Assembly (NCBI GenBank): GCA_964627805.1
Contig: CAZVLA010000036.1
Coordinates: 1-64,000, forward strand
Direction of reading: 5' to 3'
Source of the DNA: CAZAMI01 sp964627805
GTDB lineage: Archaea > Thermoproteota > Thermoprotei_A > Sulfolobales > NBVN01
Length of the DNA stretch: 64,000 bases
In this document: one piece after another, positions 44,201 to 51,510 of the stretch
Position numbering within the stretch: the first letter of the stretch is position 1
Layout of the letters: the number at the start of each line of letters is the position of its first letter
Program-made: the position numbers and the translations under genes
Notes under the pieces: generated by a model
Database searches by the model: none
Seen by the model: only the letters and a program-made list of their open reading frames with translations
Told to the model about the DNA's origin: nothing

Positions 44201-44403
44201 CCGGGACCTACGGAACCCCATTAAGCAGTAGTAGGGGTGAGGGATTAGCGAGTGGTGAGGTACTGAGTACCTCCTCAGTAGCCAAGGCTAAGGCAGGGGC
44301 TAGTCCTCTCGGCTACGTAGTTGTGACTTACGTACTAGTAACTACCCTAGTAGCTGCTTTCGTAACTTACCTAATCATTAGGAGGAGGGGAGGAGGTGGT
44401 TGA
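38275..44403 (+). CDS. Giant cell-surface protein (2042 residues), C-terminal membrane anchor
   Basis: A signal peptide is at the start (LTFVVSVLVITSLVVPVV) and a single membrane helix plus basic tail at the end (VLVTTLVAAFVTYLIIRRRG), so nearly all of it is outside the cell. Residues about 1-700 are aromatic- and Tyr-rich. Around residues 735-880 a macroglobulin-like or Ig-like strand pattern appears (VYYSLGDEVTAYIHLLKGKE, TDSSGTAKLVFKL). Residues about 985-1780 are mostly helical with long leucine-rich stretches, possibly a stalk. It overlaps the next giant gene by eight bases. An S-layer or tetrabrachion-like surface role is inferred; I recognise no family. Confidence 0.65.
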   Translation: MVGSGLVRCLTFVVSVLVITSLVVPVVHVLGSDLSSDYLVWFSKRSLSDYVLIQAFRFRRWPDRLGPNPLVERYRNPWSGTYSGYEGVINYLISLYYFKGIVPKYEVVPPLLKRVRELMPYYPLYGIYEPLKDGEVLRDGDVITVPKGESVIIALGPKLVLNYVNKFLRGATFEAEVTHPLSNYSLLGEVRKYSLSQYAALVPLYLSSKVNYYLYLTLLNSNFMRVHKELPNLPPSLNPFSRSSSIVITYEIIGNDGAAWVFIGAPSKYVPTSYFRRAEELARNEVRGLRLASTVPVIQPTQYFIAGNEALREGSKGVLVVREDVLSSNYLIVTINPRKYSGTFKIRFKAYIVPRGREFVIREFIRYGLRKDEVMKYPKLREFTLTFKVGPEYWRILEGSRGASIRSSKADGVEVSNSLTKAEIVGYGYFGEAILRVTEYRDSKHSYSSQVLYQSIFGSGVYRVYRSRDVLRIKSVAYFPLGGATPLPSGAPIIMESPKVTKYVAVKSFYSYYDIISYKYSVFTDPCGNSAWLDKWMHPLCKYAYEIMGETNLWLTYPLYQYRYYIVELTRMANDNLRSFGSHCFIKFPCLMYGNFMSLFDRLKLAPIPSSVIGELDYRVPPSWWGVLGVNEANDFIYDVGIDAYYSVYDTYLKARILFSVLDLSRFGKVRVTYFGKYDKYVVSVRTSLGFTRYVSPPPTYLQGINELTLGGIVSGTLAGTYYVAGKFIKREVRMEVPNFTIKSMYIVTNKVYYSLGDEVTAYIHLLKGKEPLMSNSIRVVVTLNHRYLSKPKVILTKRLSTDSSGTAKLVFKLPTYEEFSRELREGGSSKLPPIIKLEIIAYDDVNKLDYVAERWVLMGVVFIELMDVKSVISPNVNSNYPLIEFRDRYSAKSFSDLRSLWLIDSRNSNKLVVELNIYDRVTGELVKNLRLSSPFAVIKLPMGDYSAEVIVRINDLSDAYVLKTQLYNFTIDETITMGAAPVVEIDVPVTLVMNALEVESQLEKLQYVDATLLNSVISSIKNVLNKGVSKSADFLDELVVISKAVSRVCSELGGYVGSRCSKLANYLVSTYSAPSNYLSKLILVKTPIKVRLIREYLGPYITGSKRLPRYGRDSLSNPDSFWSRLVRATLVEAVVINRYYRSVKLIHSSVYYVNDLLWDVIDVTKLGELISEMRRASSPDVIDVKALEEDLLKGSGPFMNYLKELKSLGGYSVFDKLNEELVKDVGDLRNDIVNVVVNTFISQSIKSLVSNVMIGKVLSKAMNLTSSDLSYLDTELTNELTKLATPLTHLALSRVGVTKKLLGYDAVPPDKVFSTDLRGALGAVLDEAMKLGTKLVAHYVAEEYIVNELVPKLKEFLKYSVGSILHRHNAGSTRVIIDYVSTLTSFVGDVDGSMDDLMSTYSLATNPLGALTKHLSFISSYELKGYKALESSRALLELIEASKSPVVSPYRGTELEPLISKVYSKVIDGLGSRSFASKKLSWLVKNLKEVFGEAGEGFRRATSQLMIIYLLKISVEGFLAYSTWTAGTLGTELVLKSLHYEVKGVPVVRADEVAQAYAGIFKYFLNIAPGWTLSIQSQISMSGSKYSVSDLSTSYVVSNSPRIKDLSTLVSSVGVNSFSTRFARLKELISKLVSSNYLMGRDLIEALNLTDSTYHDLGIVIKALGSGLISREGVGINELVNLLSTYYVLRLVRDSILQLYASPIITLNRSELTILMNALMRSSNTLDDLMSRLVSGLGSDEAVVFVDAYVSKAGIHGLNSTLRLLVTTYSGGTHELVIRFRPLRNVVRLGRDEVRLKLGNGLRRYGVTNYVIMKNPVRYGLVEVKAFLDGRLVSYSVVRTEAISDFKKLVVGNLIINYLVSMPKVVIKDGAIRLSNLTSKDYVVIYLPKVGSGAKPELVCSGNYTSVIIDLGRYYVIKVTYDSVGSLVIKYSLKHESYIANLGEGKVIYEGSGEVLQHSKVLSREVVSKSVGTTTGTYGTPLSSSRGEGLASGEVLSTSSVAKAKAGASPLGYVVVTYVLVTTLVAAFVTYLIIRRRGGGG

Positions 44404-47400
44404 TGTGGGTTTGTTAGGTAGGTCTAAACCCTTAGTAGCTACATTAATCGTAGTAGCTGCAATCCTAGCGACTACCCCCTACGTAACTCAAGTAAGTGCT
44501 GATTACTACACACTTAAGGTAGTCACTAACAAACCATTATTCGCTGTATTCATTAACGGTACGTTCAAGGGGCTCTACGACACGGAAGCTCTACTGAGGT
44601 TAAGGAGGGGTACTTACGAAGTATCGTTAATTAGCGTAGGTACTGATTGGGTTAACCGCACGGTAGTACTCAACAGTAATAAGGTAGTTAAGGTGGGGTT
44701 AGGGATTGGTGGGTACGTAAGTATTAAGGCGTTGATTAAGGGACCGACTAACTACGGAGGGACAGTCAAGGCATGCATATTTAAGAACGGGCGCTTAAGC
44801 AGTACTACATTCATAAGTAATAACTCCGTACTTGAGATGGTCCCTAAGTTACGTAGTACGTTGCTGGGACTGGGTATTGAGGGTGGCGAGTTAGTTAATT
44901 ACGTAGTAGGTCCTAAAGAGGCTAGGGAAGGTAGGTTAATTATAAAGTATAAGGACTTAGGGTTAGGTCTGCTGAAGGTAGTACCAGTAACTAGTAATGT
45001 GGAGGACCTCCGTGGAGGAGTGAAGGCATTAGTGGTTAACGGTAAGTACGTAGTAGTTCTTAAGGAGTACGGAGGTAATTACGTAGTAGCCCTACGTAAG
45101 GGTAGGTACAGGGTTAAGTTAGTAGTGACTCCTTACTGCTCAGACATGAGTAACTGCCCTCAAGGAATTACCTACATGTCCGACGAGACTACAGTAAACG
45201 TCGCTCCCGGGGAGTTGAGGGAGGTAGTGCTTAAGGTCAGACCAACCTACGCGCGCTCCATGAGGTTCGTCATCCATGCTAAGTACTTAGGGAGGAGGTA
45301 CTTAACGTACAGTAACGTATTCGGGCTACCTACGTGGGCTCCGGGGTCGACGTACTTACTAGATAATAAGTTAGTACTGATTAATGGTGAGGAATTAGCA
45401 CTACTCACTAGAAGTAGTGACTACGCACTCCTAAGGATGGACCTAAGTAACTTAAGTAGGTTCAACATCACGTTACTCTCACCAACCTACGGGGTGAAGT
45501 CAGTCCGTACCGACGTCTCCCCCAAGTCACTGCAGGTGAGGTCTGAGGTGGTATTGAGTGTTAAGTTAGGTAGGGTCGTGTTTAGGGGTTTGAGGGGTTA
45601 CTTAGGACCTAGTACGTACGTATTAATTAATGGTGAGTTAGTTAATACGGTACCTACTTCATACTTAGAGAGTCAAGGGATGTACCTACCACGGGGTAGG
45701 TGGTGCATTAAGTTACTGAGTATGAACTGGCGTACGTACACTATGTACGAGGTTAGTAAGTGCTTGAGTATTAGGGGTTACGACTACTTAGTCATCGATA
45801 GTGGTAACTACACCTTAAGGAAGTACCCGTACTTAAGTACGTCAGTAACCAATAGTAAGTTCAAGTACGTAAGCATTAACTTAGTCGGTATTAACTACAG
45901 ATCGACCTACGACTTAAGGGCCTTAGTACTAATTAATGGTGAGCCAGTAGCTTATAAGTACTTAAGAGGGAGTAAGGGTGTTCTATCGCTAGTTAATGCC
46001 TTCATACCAGCTAACGTAAGTAACTCCTCCGTAATCAAGATTAAGGCTTTAGTAAGGGACGTAAGGACGGGTGCGCTGTACGTTGGTGAGTCCGAAGTAA
46101 CTGCCTCCGGCGCGTTACTTGTTAACGTACGTATGAGGAGGGTTAATGGCGACTTAATCATCGACTTAAGGAGCGGTGGTAGGGATTACAGGATATACGC
46201 AGTAGGTAATTGGGTTGACGGTCACTTCGTAGGTGCTGTTAGTGGGGGTTACGGAAGCTCCACTAAGTACGTACTTAGGGGGTTGAGCTTAGGTAGGCAT
46301 AGTGTTAAGTTACTGGTTAAGGTATGCCGTAGGTACGTATGCTCCCTAATCAGTAGGGAGTACTTAGTGAGTGTCGGTTCTGGGGATAACTCATTAAGTG
46401 TGTTAGTCAGTAGTAAGGACTTCAACGAAGCGTTAGGTAGGGCTAAGTTAGTGATTAAGGGTAAGTTAGGTTCCCGGAACCTACTAATGATTAGTAAGTC
46501 CGGTGAGGCTAGGTTATGCTCTACCTACTTAGCTAGGGAGGACATCACTATCGACGGTCTTAAGCTAGGTGATGAGGTTAAGATAGTGAGTAGTAACGAC
46601 ACCGTAGTGTTCAAGGAAATCAACGGCGACGTAGTAGCTCTAGGACCTACTAACTACTACACTAACTGGGTTAGGTTGAGTGACTTAGTTAATGAAGTTA
46701 ATTTAAGGAGTGACTACGCTTACCTACTAGTGAATTTAGGTAGGAGGGTTAAGGGTGAGGCAGTAGCTATTGATTCCGAAGGTACCGTACGTTCAGTAAG
46801 TAGTAAGTCATACAAGGCGTTTGGGGAGTACAGTAACTACCTAGTAATACCCGTTAGTGCAGGCTACTTCAGACTACTTAAGCTCTACATCACGGTATCT
46901 AGCCACGTACTTACCCCCGGAGGGGGTAGGGAGTACTACCTAGTCCTTAGTAATAAGTTACTCGATCCTGGTAAGTACTACGTAATACCCCGTACCTCCT
47001 TAAGACCCGCTACGGCCACCTTAGTAGTTAAGCCAGTAAGTAGCGTTACTGGGGAGCCCGTATACCTTGAGTTAATGGCTCTATTCATTAACGGGACCTT
47101 CGTAAAGGCAGTTACCCTAGTCCCTAACTCCATCAACTACGTACTCCTTAACCTACCCATAAACCTCACCTACAGAATATCGATTTACTCAAGGAACTAC
47201 GAACTACGTAACTACGTAGTTAAGTTAGTTAGGGATTACCAGGTAGTTGAGTTACCGATGAGGTTGAGGAGCGGTGAGGTACCTACTTACGTGTACTTAA
47301 GTGAGGTAGTTATTGATGGTAGTAAGTACTTAGAGGTCGTTATGAGTATTGAGGACTCATCACCCCTCAAGAACGTACTTCCCGAGAATGTAGACTTAGT

Positions 47401-48115
47401 AATTAATGGTGAGGCCTACGTAATGAGTAAGTACTCAGGGGGTTCGTGGGTAGCACTAATACCTACTAAGCTCCTACGTAAGGGCATTAACCACTTAGTA
47501 ATAACTGCCGGTGATGTTAAGCTCCATGAACGTACATTCACCTTAAGCAGTACCGAGGTAGTTACTGAGTTCAGTAGGTACTTGGTTAGGGTTGGTGAGG
47601 GGGTTAAGGTTAGGGTTAAGGTATTTAATGCCTCAGAACCCCTCAGTAGGTACTCATTAGTTATTACCTACGTAAGTACATCAAGCAACGTAAGTAATTA
47701 CCTAGCGTACGTCACGGAGTTGAGCAGTAGTGAATTACTCATTAATTGGGTACCTAAGGAGGCAGGGATCTACGTAGTAACTACTAAGCTCCTTAAGGAC
47801 GGTGAGTTAATTAGTAAGTACGTTAGTAGGGAATTAATCGTCGTACCTAAGGATGAGACGACACTACTTAAGTTCATACCTGAGGTAGCGGGTAATGCGT
47901 TAGTTATTGATGGTTTAGCGTACGTACCTTGGGGTAATGAAGTACGGGTTAAGGTATTCATCAATAACTCACTAGTCCATGAGGGTGTGGTTAAGGGTTA
48001 CGTATTCAAGTATTCAGTAAGGGTAGGTAGGGGTAGTACATACGTAGTTAGGGTTGAGTACGTAGTCGATGGTGAATCAGTAGCAACTGAAGAAGCTATC
48101 GTTAGGGTTAAGTGA
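44396..48115 (+). CDS. Giant exported beta-rich protein (1239 residues), partner of the upstream protein
   Basis: A signal peptide occupies about residues 10-35 (LVATLIVVAAILATTPYVT). The mature start resembles a PEGA-type repeat (FAVFINGTFKGLYDTEALL, then GTYEVSL), and further INGE-type strand pairs recur (VLINGELV, VLINGEPV, LFINGTFV, LVINGEAY), suggesting several Ig-like or PEGA-like repeats through the chain. Near the C-terminus Ig-like domains continue (VRVGEGVKVRVKVFN). There is no C-terminal membrane helix, so it may attach to the anchored 2042-residue partner. The genes overlap by eight bases, indicating coupled translation. Confidence 0.65.
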   Translation: MVDVGLLGRSKPLVATLIVVAAILATTPYVTQVSADYYTLKVVTNKPLFAVFINGTFKGLYDTEALLRLRRGTYEVSLISVGTDWVNRTVVLNSNKVVKVGLGIGGYVSIKALIKGPTNYGGTVKACIFKNGRLSSTTFISNNSVLEMVPKLRSTLLGLGIEGGELVNYVVGPKEAREGRLIIKYKDLGLGLLKVVPVTSNVEDLRGGVKALVVNGKYVVVLKEYGGNYVVALRKGRYRVKLVVTPYCSDMSNCPQGITYMSDETTVNVAPGELREVVLKVRPTYARSMRFVIHAKYLGRRYLTYSNVFGLPTWAPGSTYLLDNKLVLINGEELALLTRSSDYALLRMDLSNLSRFNITLLSPTYGVKSVRTDVSPKSLQVRSEVVLSVKLGRVVFRGLRGYLGPSTYVLINGELVNTVPTSYLESQGMYLPRGRWCIKLLSMNWRTYTMYEVSKCLSIRGYDYLVIDSGNYTLRKYPYLSTSVTNSKFKYVSINLVGINYRSTYDLRALVLINGEPVAYKYLRGSKGVLSLVNAFIPANVSNSSVIKIKALVRDVRTGALYVGESEVTASGALLVNVRMRRVNGDLIIDLRSGGRDYRIYAVGNWVDGHFVGAVSGGYGSSTKYVLRGLSLGRHSVKLLVKVCRRYVCSLISREYLVSVGSGDNSLSVLVSSKDFNEALGRAKLVIKGKLGSRNLLMISKSGEARLCSTYLAREDITIDGLKLGDEVKIVSSNDTVVFKEINGDVVALGPTNYYTNWVRLSDLVNEVNLRSDYAYLLVNLGRRVKGEAVAIDSEGTVRSVSSKSYKAFGEYSNYLVIPVSAGYFRLLKLYITVSSHVLTPGGGREYYLVLSNKLLDPGKYYVIPRTSLRPATATLVVKPVSSVTGEPVYLELMALFINGTFVKAVTLVPNSINYVLLNLPINLTYRISIYSRNYELRNYVVKLVRDYQVVELPMRLRSGEVPTYVYLSEVVIDGSKYLEVVMSIEDSSPLKNVLPENVDLVINGEAYVMSKYSGGSWVALIPTKLLRKGINHLVITAGDVKLHERTFTLSSTEVVTEFSRYLVRVGEGVKVRVKVFNASEPLSRYSLVITYVSTSSNVSNYLAYVTELSSSELLINWVPKEAGIYVVTTKLLKDGELISKYVSRELIVVPKDETTLLKFIPEVAGNALVIDGLAYVPWGNEVRVKVFINNSLVHEGVVKGYVFKYSVRVGRGSTYVVRVEYVVDGESVATEEAIVRVK

Positions 48116-48210
48116 GTTAAGCCACCACTCCCTAACCCACGAACACAGGGTATCCTACGCATGAGGATGCAGTAACTGCTTTCGGGTTCCTTAAGATTAC
48201 GTACCCTCCC
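48116..48210. other. Short convergent intergenic region with nested inverted repeats
   Basis: Between the giant gene and the convergent sirtuin gene are three small inverted repeats: AACCC/GGGTT (outer), ATCCT/AGGAT and GCAGT-A-ACTGC. They could make a hairpin that ends transcripts from both sides. No oligo-T tract is clear. Confidence 0.3.
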
Positions 48211-48972
48211 CTACCTACTAATTAACTCGTTGATTACGTCGACTATCTTAGGTAGTGCCTCACCAGCTCGTTCCTTAATGAATATGTCTGCTATGTAGGT
48301 AATAGCACTCTCACTTACGTTGATCTCTATCACCTTACCTCCCCTATACTTAACTATCCTCGGTATGTAGGATGCTGGAGCAACTACTGCGCTAGTACCC
48401 ACCACTAATATAGCGTCTGCCCTGTACGTATGCTCCATAGCTGAGGACCATGCATCCTCAGGTATTGCCTCACCAAACCATACTACGTCGGGCCTCAGTA
48501 GCGAGCCGCACTTAGGGCACTTAGGTGGTACTTCCTTAGGTGGTTCATTAATTACCTCCCTAAAGCCGCAGCTAACACACCTAACCCTCCTTAAGCTACC
48601 GTGTAACTCAATAACGCATTTAGAACCAGCTAGTTGGTGTAGTCCATCAACGTTCTGAGTTATTAAGCACTTAAGGATCCCTAAACCCTCAAGCTTAGCT
48701 AGTGCCTCATGAGCTGGGTTAGGCTTAGCCCTAAAGACTATACCCATCCTCCACACATACCACTCCCAAACCAACTTAGGGTTCCTACGGAACGCCTCTG
48801 GAGTAGCTAGTTCCTCAGCCCTAAACCTCCTCCATAGACCGTCCCTACCCCTAAAGGTAGGTACTCCGGACTCAGCAGATACCCCAGCACCCGTCAACGC
48901 TATTAAGTACTTAGACCTCAGTATGGCCTCAGCAGCCTCCCTAATTAAGTCCTTAACCACCCCACCACCCAC
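48211..48972 (-). CDS. cobB: Sir2-family NAD-dependent protein deacylase
   Basis: 253 residues. The NAD-binding start is LTGAGVSAESGVPTFRG, followed by LITQNVDGLHQLAG and the catalytic His in IELHGSLRRVRC (about residue 124). Zinc ligands are CVSCGF and CPKCGS. The later motifs are RPDVVWFGEAIPEDAW, ILVVGTSAVVAPAS and the final EINVSES. It removes acyl groups from lysine; in Sulfolobus a homologue acts on Alba. It diverges from the ferritin-like gene, and the intergenic region carries a TATA-like ACATACATATTA. Confidence 0.92.
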   Translation of the reverse strand: MGGGVVKDLIREAAEAILRSKYLIALTGAGVSAESGVPTFRGRDGLWRRFRAEELATPEAFRRNPKLVWEWYVWRMGIVFRAKPNPAHEALAKLEGLGILKCLITQNVDGLHQLAGSKCVIELHGSLRRVRCVSCGFREVINEPPKEVPPKCPKCGSLLRPDVVWFGEAIPEDAWSSAMEHTYRADAILVVGTSAVVAPASYIPRIVKYRGGKVIEINVSESAITYIADIFIKERAGEALPKIVDVINELISR

Positions 48973-49032
48973 TGAATTACTTGGCGTACATACATATTAG
49001 TGAGTAGTGCGTACCTAGGTAGGTGGTTATTA

Positions 49033-49332
49033 ATGCTAGCTAAGAACCCCCTAGACCTGATTAAGGGTGAGTCATTAAGTACTGAGGGCGTCGCTCAAGC
49101 GATTAGATTAGCTATTATTGGTGAGTTAGACGCTATTAACCTGTACCTACAGTTGGCTGAGGTAATTAGTGATGGTAGGGTTAGGGAGGTTCTTAAGGAC
49201 ATTGCTGAGGAGGAGAAGGTGCATGTAGGTGAGTTACTTGAGGTTCTTAAGATGATTGATGAGGAGCAGAGTAAGGCACTGATTAAGGGTAGGGAGGAGG
49301 TTCGTGAGTTAATTGGTGGTGGTTCTAGGTAG
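49033..49332 (+). CDS. Small ferritin-like (rubrerythrin/EncFtn-type) protein
   Basis: 99 residues from ATG 49033. The frame runs on to 49000, but the TATA-like element at about 48985 and a GGTGGT before the ATG favour the shorter form. Two helices hold the iron ligands: IGELDAINLYLQLAE with Glu, and IAEEEKVHVGELLEVL with the E-x-x-H pair. Only half of a four-helix ferritin is present, so it must dimerise, as encapsulin-cargo ferritins do. No encapsulin shell gene is in the window. It likely handles iron or peroxide. Confidence 0.75.
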   Translation: MLAKNPLDLIKGESLSTEGVAQAIRLAIIGELDAINLYLQLAEVISDGRVREVLKDIAEEEKVHVGELLEVLKMIDEEQSKALIKGREEVRELIGGGSR

Positions 49333-49440
49333 GTTAGCAGTGCTTATCGATTCATAAGTGATTTTATTAGGTTAGGTTTCCTAACCCTATAGAATAGTTA
49401 GATTTTTTATCCTATAGGTTAATTCTTCTCGGTGGGTTAG

Positions 49441-49968
49441 TTGAGGAGTAGGGCTTGGGAATCACTGCTTAAGTTAGGTGTTACGTACTCATTAGTGATG
49501 ATACTGGCTTCACTTGCTTTAGGAGTTACTTATAGGGAGGTGAGTAAGGCTTACTTGAGTTCATTACCGCTGGATAAGTCATTGCTTGCTTCCTACTACT
49601 TAAGCTTAATGCATGGGCATGCGTTAGTAGCTGGTGCGTTACTAGTAACTACTTTGTTAGTGATTACCTACCTACTAATGAAGTCCGGAGTACTTAGTGA
49701 GGGTGACTTAATGGGTTTAAGGAAGGCTATGGTAGTGTTAGTTATTGGTTCATTAGCTGCGGTAGTGCTACTTACTTACAAGGGGTTAGTAGTAGCTACT
49801 AACTACGTAGGCTTAGGTAGCTTAGGTATGGCTAATGAAGCACTATTCGATGGTGATTCAGTAGTTAGGGAGGGTATCTACGGCGTATCTCACCTACTCT
49901 TAGGTATTGGGGTTACTTGGTACGTTATTAAGTTAATGAAGGCGTCACTTAGGTTAGGTAAGTCATGA
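49441..49968 (+). CDS. Four-segment membrane protein, possibly DUF2871-like
   Basis: 175 residues with four hydrophobic helices (GVTYSLVMILASLALGVTY, ALVAGALLVTTLLVITYLL, KAMVVLVIGSLAAVVLLTY, VSHLLLGIGVTWYVIKLM). A conserved-looking LMHGHALVAGALL resembles the 'H.H....G' pattern of DUF2871 and related heme-copper-like membrane proteins; His residues could bind heme or metal. The assignment is tentative. It starts with TTG, about 30 bp after an AT-rich TTTTTTATCCTATA element. Confidence 0.5.
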   Translation: MRSRAWESLLKLGVTYSLVMILASLALGVTYREVSKAYLSSLPLDKSLLASYYLSLMHGHALVAGALLVTTLLVITYLLMKSGVLSEGDLMGLRKAMVVLVIGSLAAVVLLTYKGLVVATNYVGLGSLGMANEALFDGDSVVREGIYGVSHLLLGIGVTWYVIKLMKASLRLGKS

Positions 49969-49992
49969 ATGTACTGAACGTCTTTAACTAGG

Positions 49993-49998
49993 GTATAC
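49993..49998 (+). promoter_or_regulatory. TATA-like box for the ICMT-like gene
   Basis: GTATAC is centred about 28 bp before the ATG at 50023, which suggests a leaderless transcript. Confidence 0.35.
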
Positions 49999-50022
49999 TC
50001 AGTATTAAGTGGTAGTGAGTGT

Positions 50023-50514
50023 ATGAGGTCGTACGTCTTTAGGAGGTTCATGATACCTACTACGTACTTAGTAATAGGTACCACATCACTAGCTTACGGA
50101 GGTACCTTAGTACTTAATTACTTAGCTGAGCTAGTGATTAGGTTAGTGTCTTCAGTAGTCTTCATACTAACAATCATAGCTATGGTTAAGGTACACTCAA
50201 TGTACCCTAAGAAGCATGACCTACCGTCAGACTTCCCTAAGCTACTTAGGGAGGGTCCGTACGCAGTAGTTAGGCACCCACTATACGCACTAGTAATTAC
50301 TAATCAATTAAGCATACCTGCATTCATGCTTAGTCTATGGGGGCTAATTACCTTCCTAGCATGCCTACCCCTATGGTACGTACTGATTAGGCTTGAGGAG
50401 AGGGAACTCATTGATTACTGGGGTGAGGAGTACTTAAGGTACATGAGGGAGGTCCCATCAATCATACCCATACCTAGGAGGTTTAGGAGGGGTGGTTCCG
50501 GAGGTAATTCTTAA
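50023..50514 (+). CDS. Isoprenylcysteine carboxyl methyltransferase-like membrane protein (ICMT/PEMT)
   Basis: 163 residues with four membrane segments. The signature LREGPYAVVRHPLYAL is the SAM-binding motif of the ICMT/PEMT family ('GPY...RHP.Y'), and the C-terminal EERELIDYWGEEYLRYM matches 'EE..L...FG.EY..Y'. In eukaryotes ICMT methylates prenylated cysteine; in prokaryotes the substrates are mostly unknown and may be lipids or isoprenoid groups. It is followed after 36 bp by a CPBP (Rce1-like) protease, with a perfect inverted repeat between them. Confidence 0.85.
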   Translation: MRSYVFRRFMIPTTYLVIGTTSLAYGGTLVLNYLAELVIRLVSSVVFILTIIAMVKVHSMYPKKHDLPSDFPKLLREGPYAVVRHPLYALVITNQLSIPAFMLSLWGLITFLACLPLWYVLIRLEERELIDYWGEEYLRYMREVPSIIPIPRRFRRGGSGGNS

Positions 50515-50537
50515 ATACCTCGCACCCCGAGGTATTT
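50513..50537. promoter_or_regulatory. Perfect 10-bp inverted repeat between the ICMT-like and CPBP protease genes
   Basis: AAATACCTCG (50513-50522) and CGAGGTATTT (50528-50537) are exact reverse complements with a five-base spacer CACCC. The left arm overlaps the TAA of the ICMT-like gene, and the protease ATG is 13 bases after the right arm. It can be an operator for a dimeric regulator, or an RNA hairpin that controls read-through or sits before the ribosome binding site AGGTG. Confidence 0.5.
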
Positions 50538-50550
50538 CTTAGGTGCTGGA

Positions 50551-51435
50551 ATGAGTACTTACGAACTACCCCTACGTAAGGTATTGATTACCTACGTACT
50601 AACCTCCTTCAGTATTGCTTACCTACTAGACACACCCCTAATAACTGGTTATTTACCACGTACGTACTTCCCCCTAATAGCTACGGTACGTATGTGGGCA
50701 CCATTCACAGCAGTAATTACCTCACTCTGGGTCTGTGGCGTACCTATTAGGGGTGGTCTTAAGTACGTTGGTGTTAGGTTAGGTAGGCTTAAGTACGTAC
50801 CCCTAGCCCTCTCAATACCCTACGTAATATACTTACTAGGTGCTAGTATCTGCTACTTAGGGGGTCTAGAACCCACTAACCCACTACTAGCTATTACTAA
50901 GGAGTTAGGTAAGTCAGCAGTGATTGCGTCAGCACTCATTAAGGCTAACCCACTAGGTTTCCTAGCCCTCCAACTAGTGATGTCGGGGGTTGCTGGAGTA
51001 ACGATTAATGCTGTAGTAGCTCTTGGTGAGGAGGTTGGTTGGAGGGGCTTAATGTACTCAGTACTAAGGCCTAAGTACGGGTTAGTACCCTCAGCACTAG
51101 TGACTGGTGTTGCTTGGGGTTTATGGCACGCACCACTAATAATATTCCTTAAGTACGGACTACCACACCACCCAGACGCCTTAGGCGTAGCTATGTACAC
51201 GGCAGTAGTGAGTGTTTGGTCGTTAATTATGTACGTACTTAGGGAGGCTTCAGGATCCGTAGTACCTCCAGCCGTAATGCACGGTACCTTAAACGCCTTA
51301 GGTAATTTAATGCTATTCACCTACCCAGGTATTGATGAGGTATACACCATACCCTTAGGGCTAGCTTCCTTAGTAGCTTCAGTTTTAGTAGCTACTGCAT
51401 TACTCATTATAAGGTCCGCCTTAATGAGTAGGTAA
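50551..51435 (+). CDS. CPBP-family intramembrane metalloprotease (Rce1/Abi-like)
   Basis: 294 residues with about eight membrane segments. The catalytic motifs are EEVGWRGLMYSVL (E-E-x3-R), GLWHAPLI (the conserved His) and the last His in PAVMHGTLNALGN. This is the CAAX-protease and bacteriocin-processing (CPBP) family, which includes eukaryotic Rce1. It sits directly after an ICMT-like gene. Rce1 and ICMT act in series on prenylated proteins, so a joint membrane-protein or peptide maturation role is possible. Confidence 0.88.
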   Translation: MSTYELPLRKVLITYVLTSFSIAYLLDTPLITGYLPRTYFPLIATVRMWAPFTAVITSLWVCGVPIRGGLKYVGVRLGRLKYVPLALSIPYVIYLLGASICYLGGLEPTNPLLAITKELGKSAVIASALIKANPLGFLALQLVMSGVAGVTINAVVALGEEVGWRGLMYSVLRPKYGLVPSALVTGVAWGLWHAPLIIFLKYGLPHHPDALGVAMYTAVVSVWSLIMYVLREASGSVVPPAVMHGTLNALGNLMLFTYPGIDEVYTIPLGLASLVASVLVATALLIIRSALMSR

Positions 51436-51510
51436 TTAAGTAGTTAGTAGAACCTAAGCCACTCAATACTAATTACTGACCTTAACCAGTAATTAATTGG
51501 GTGTTCTTCA

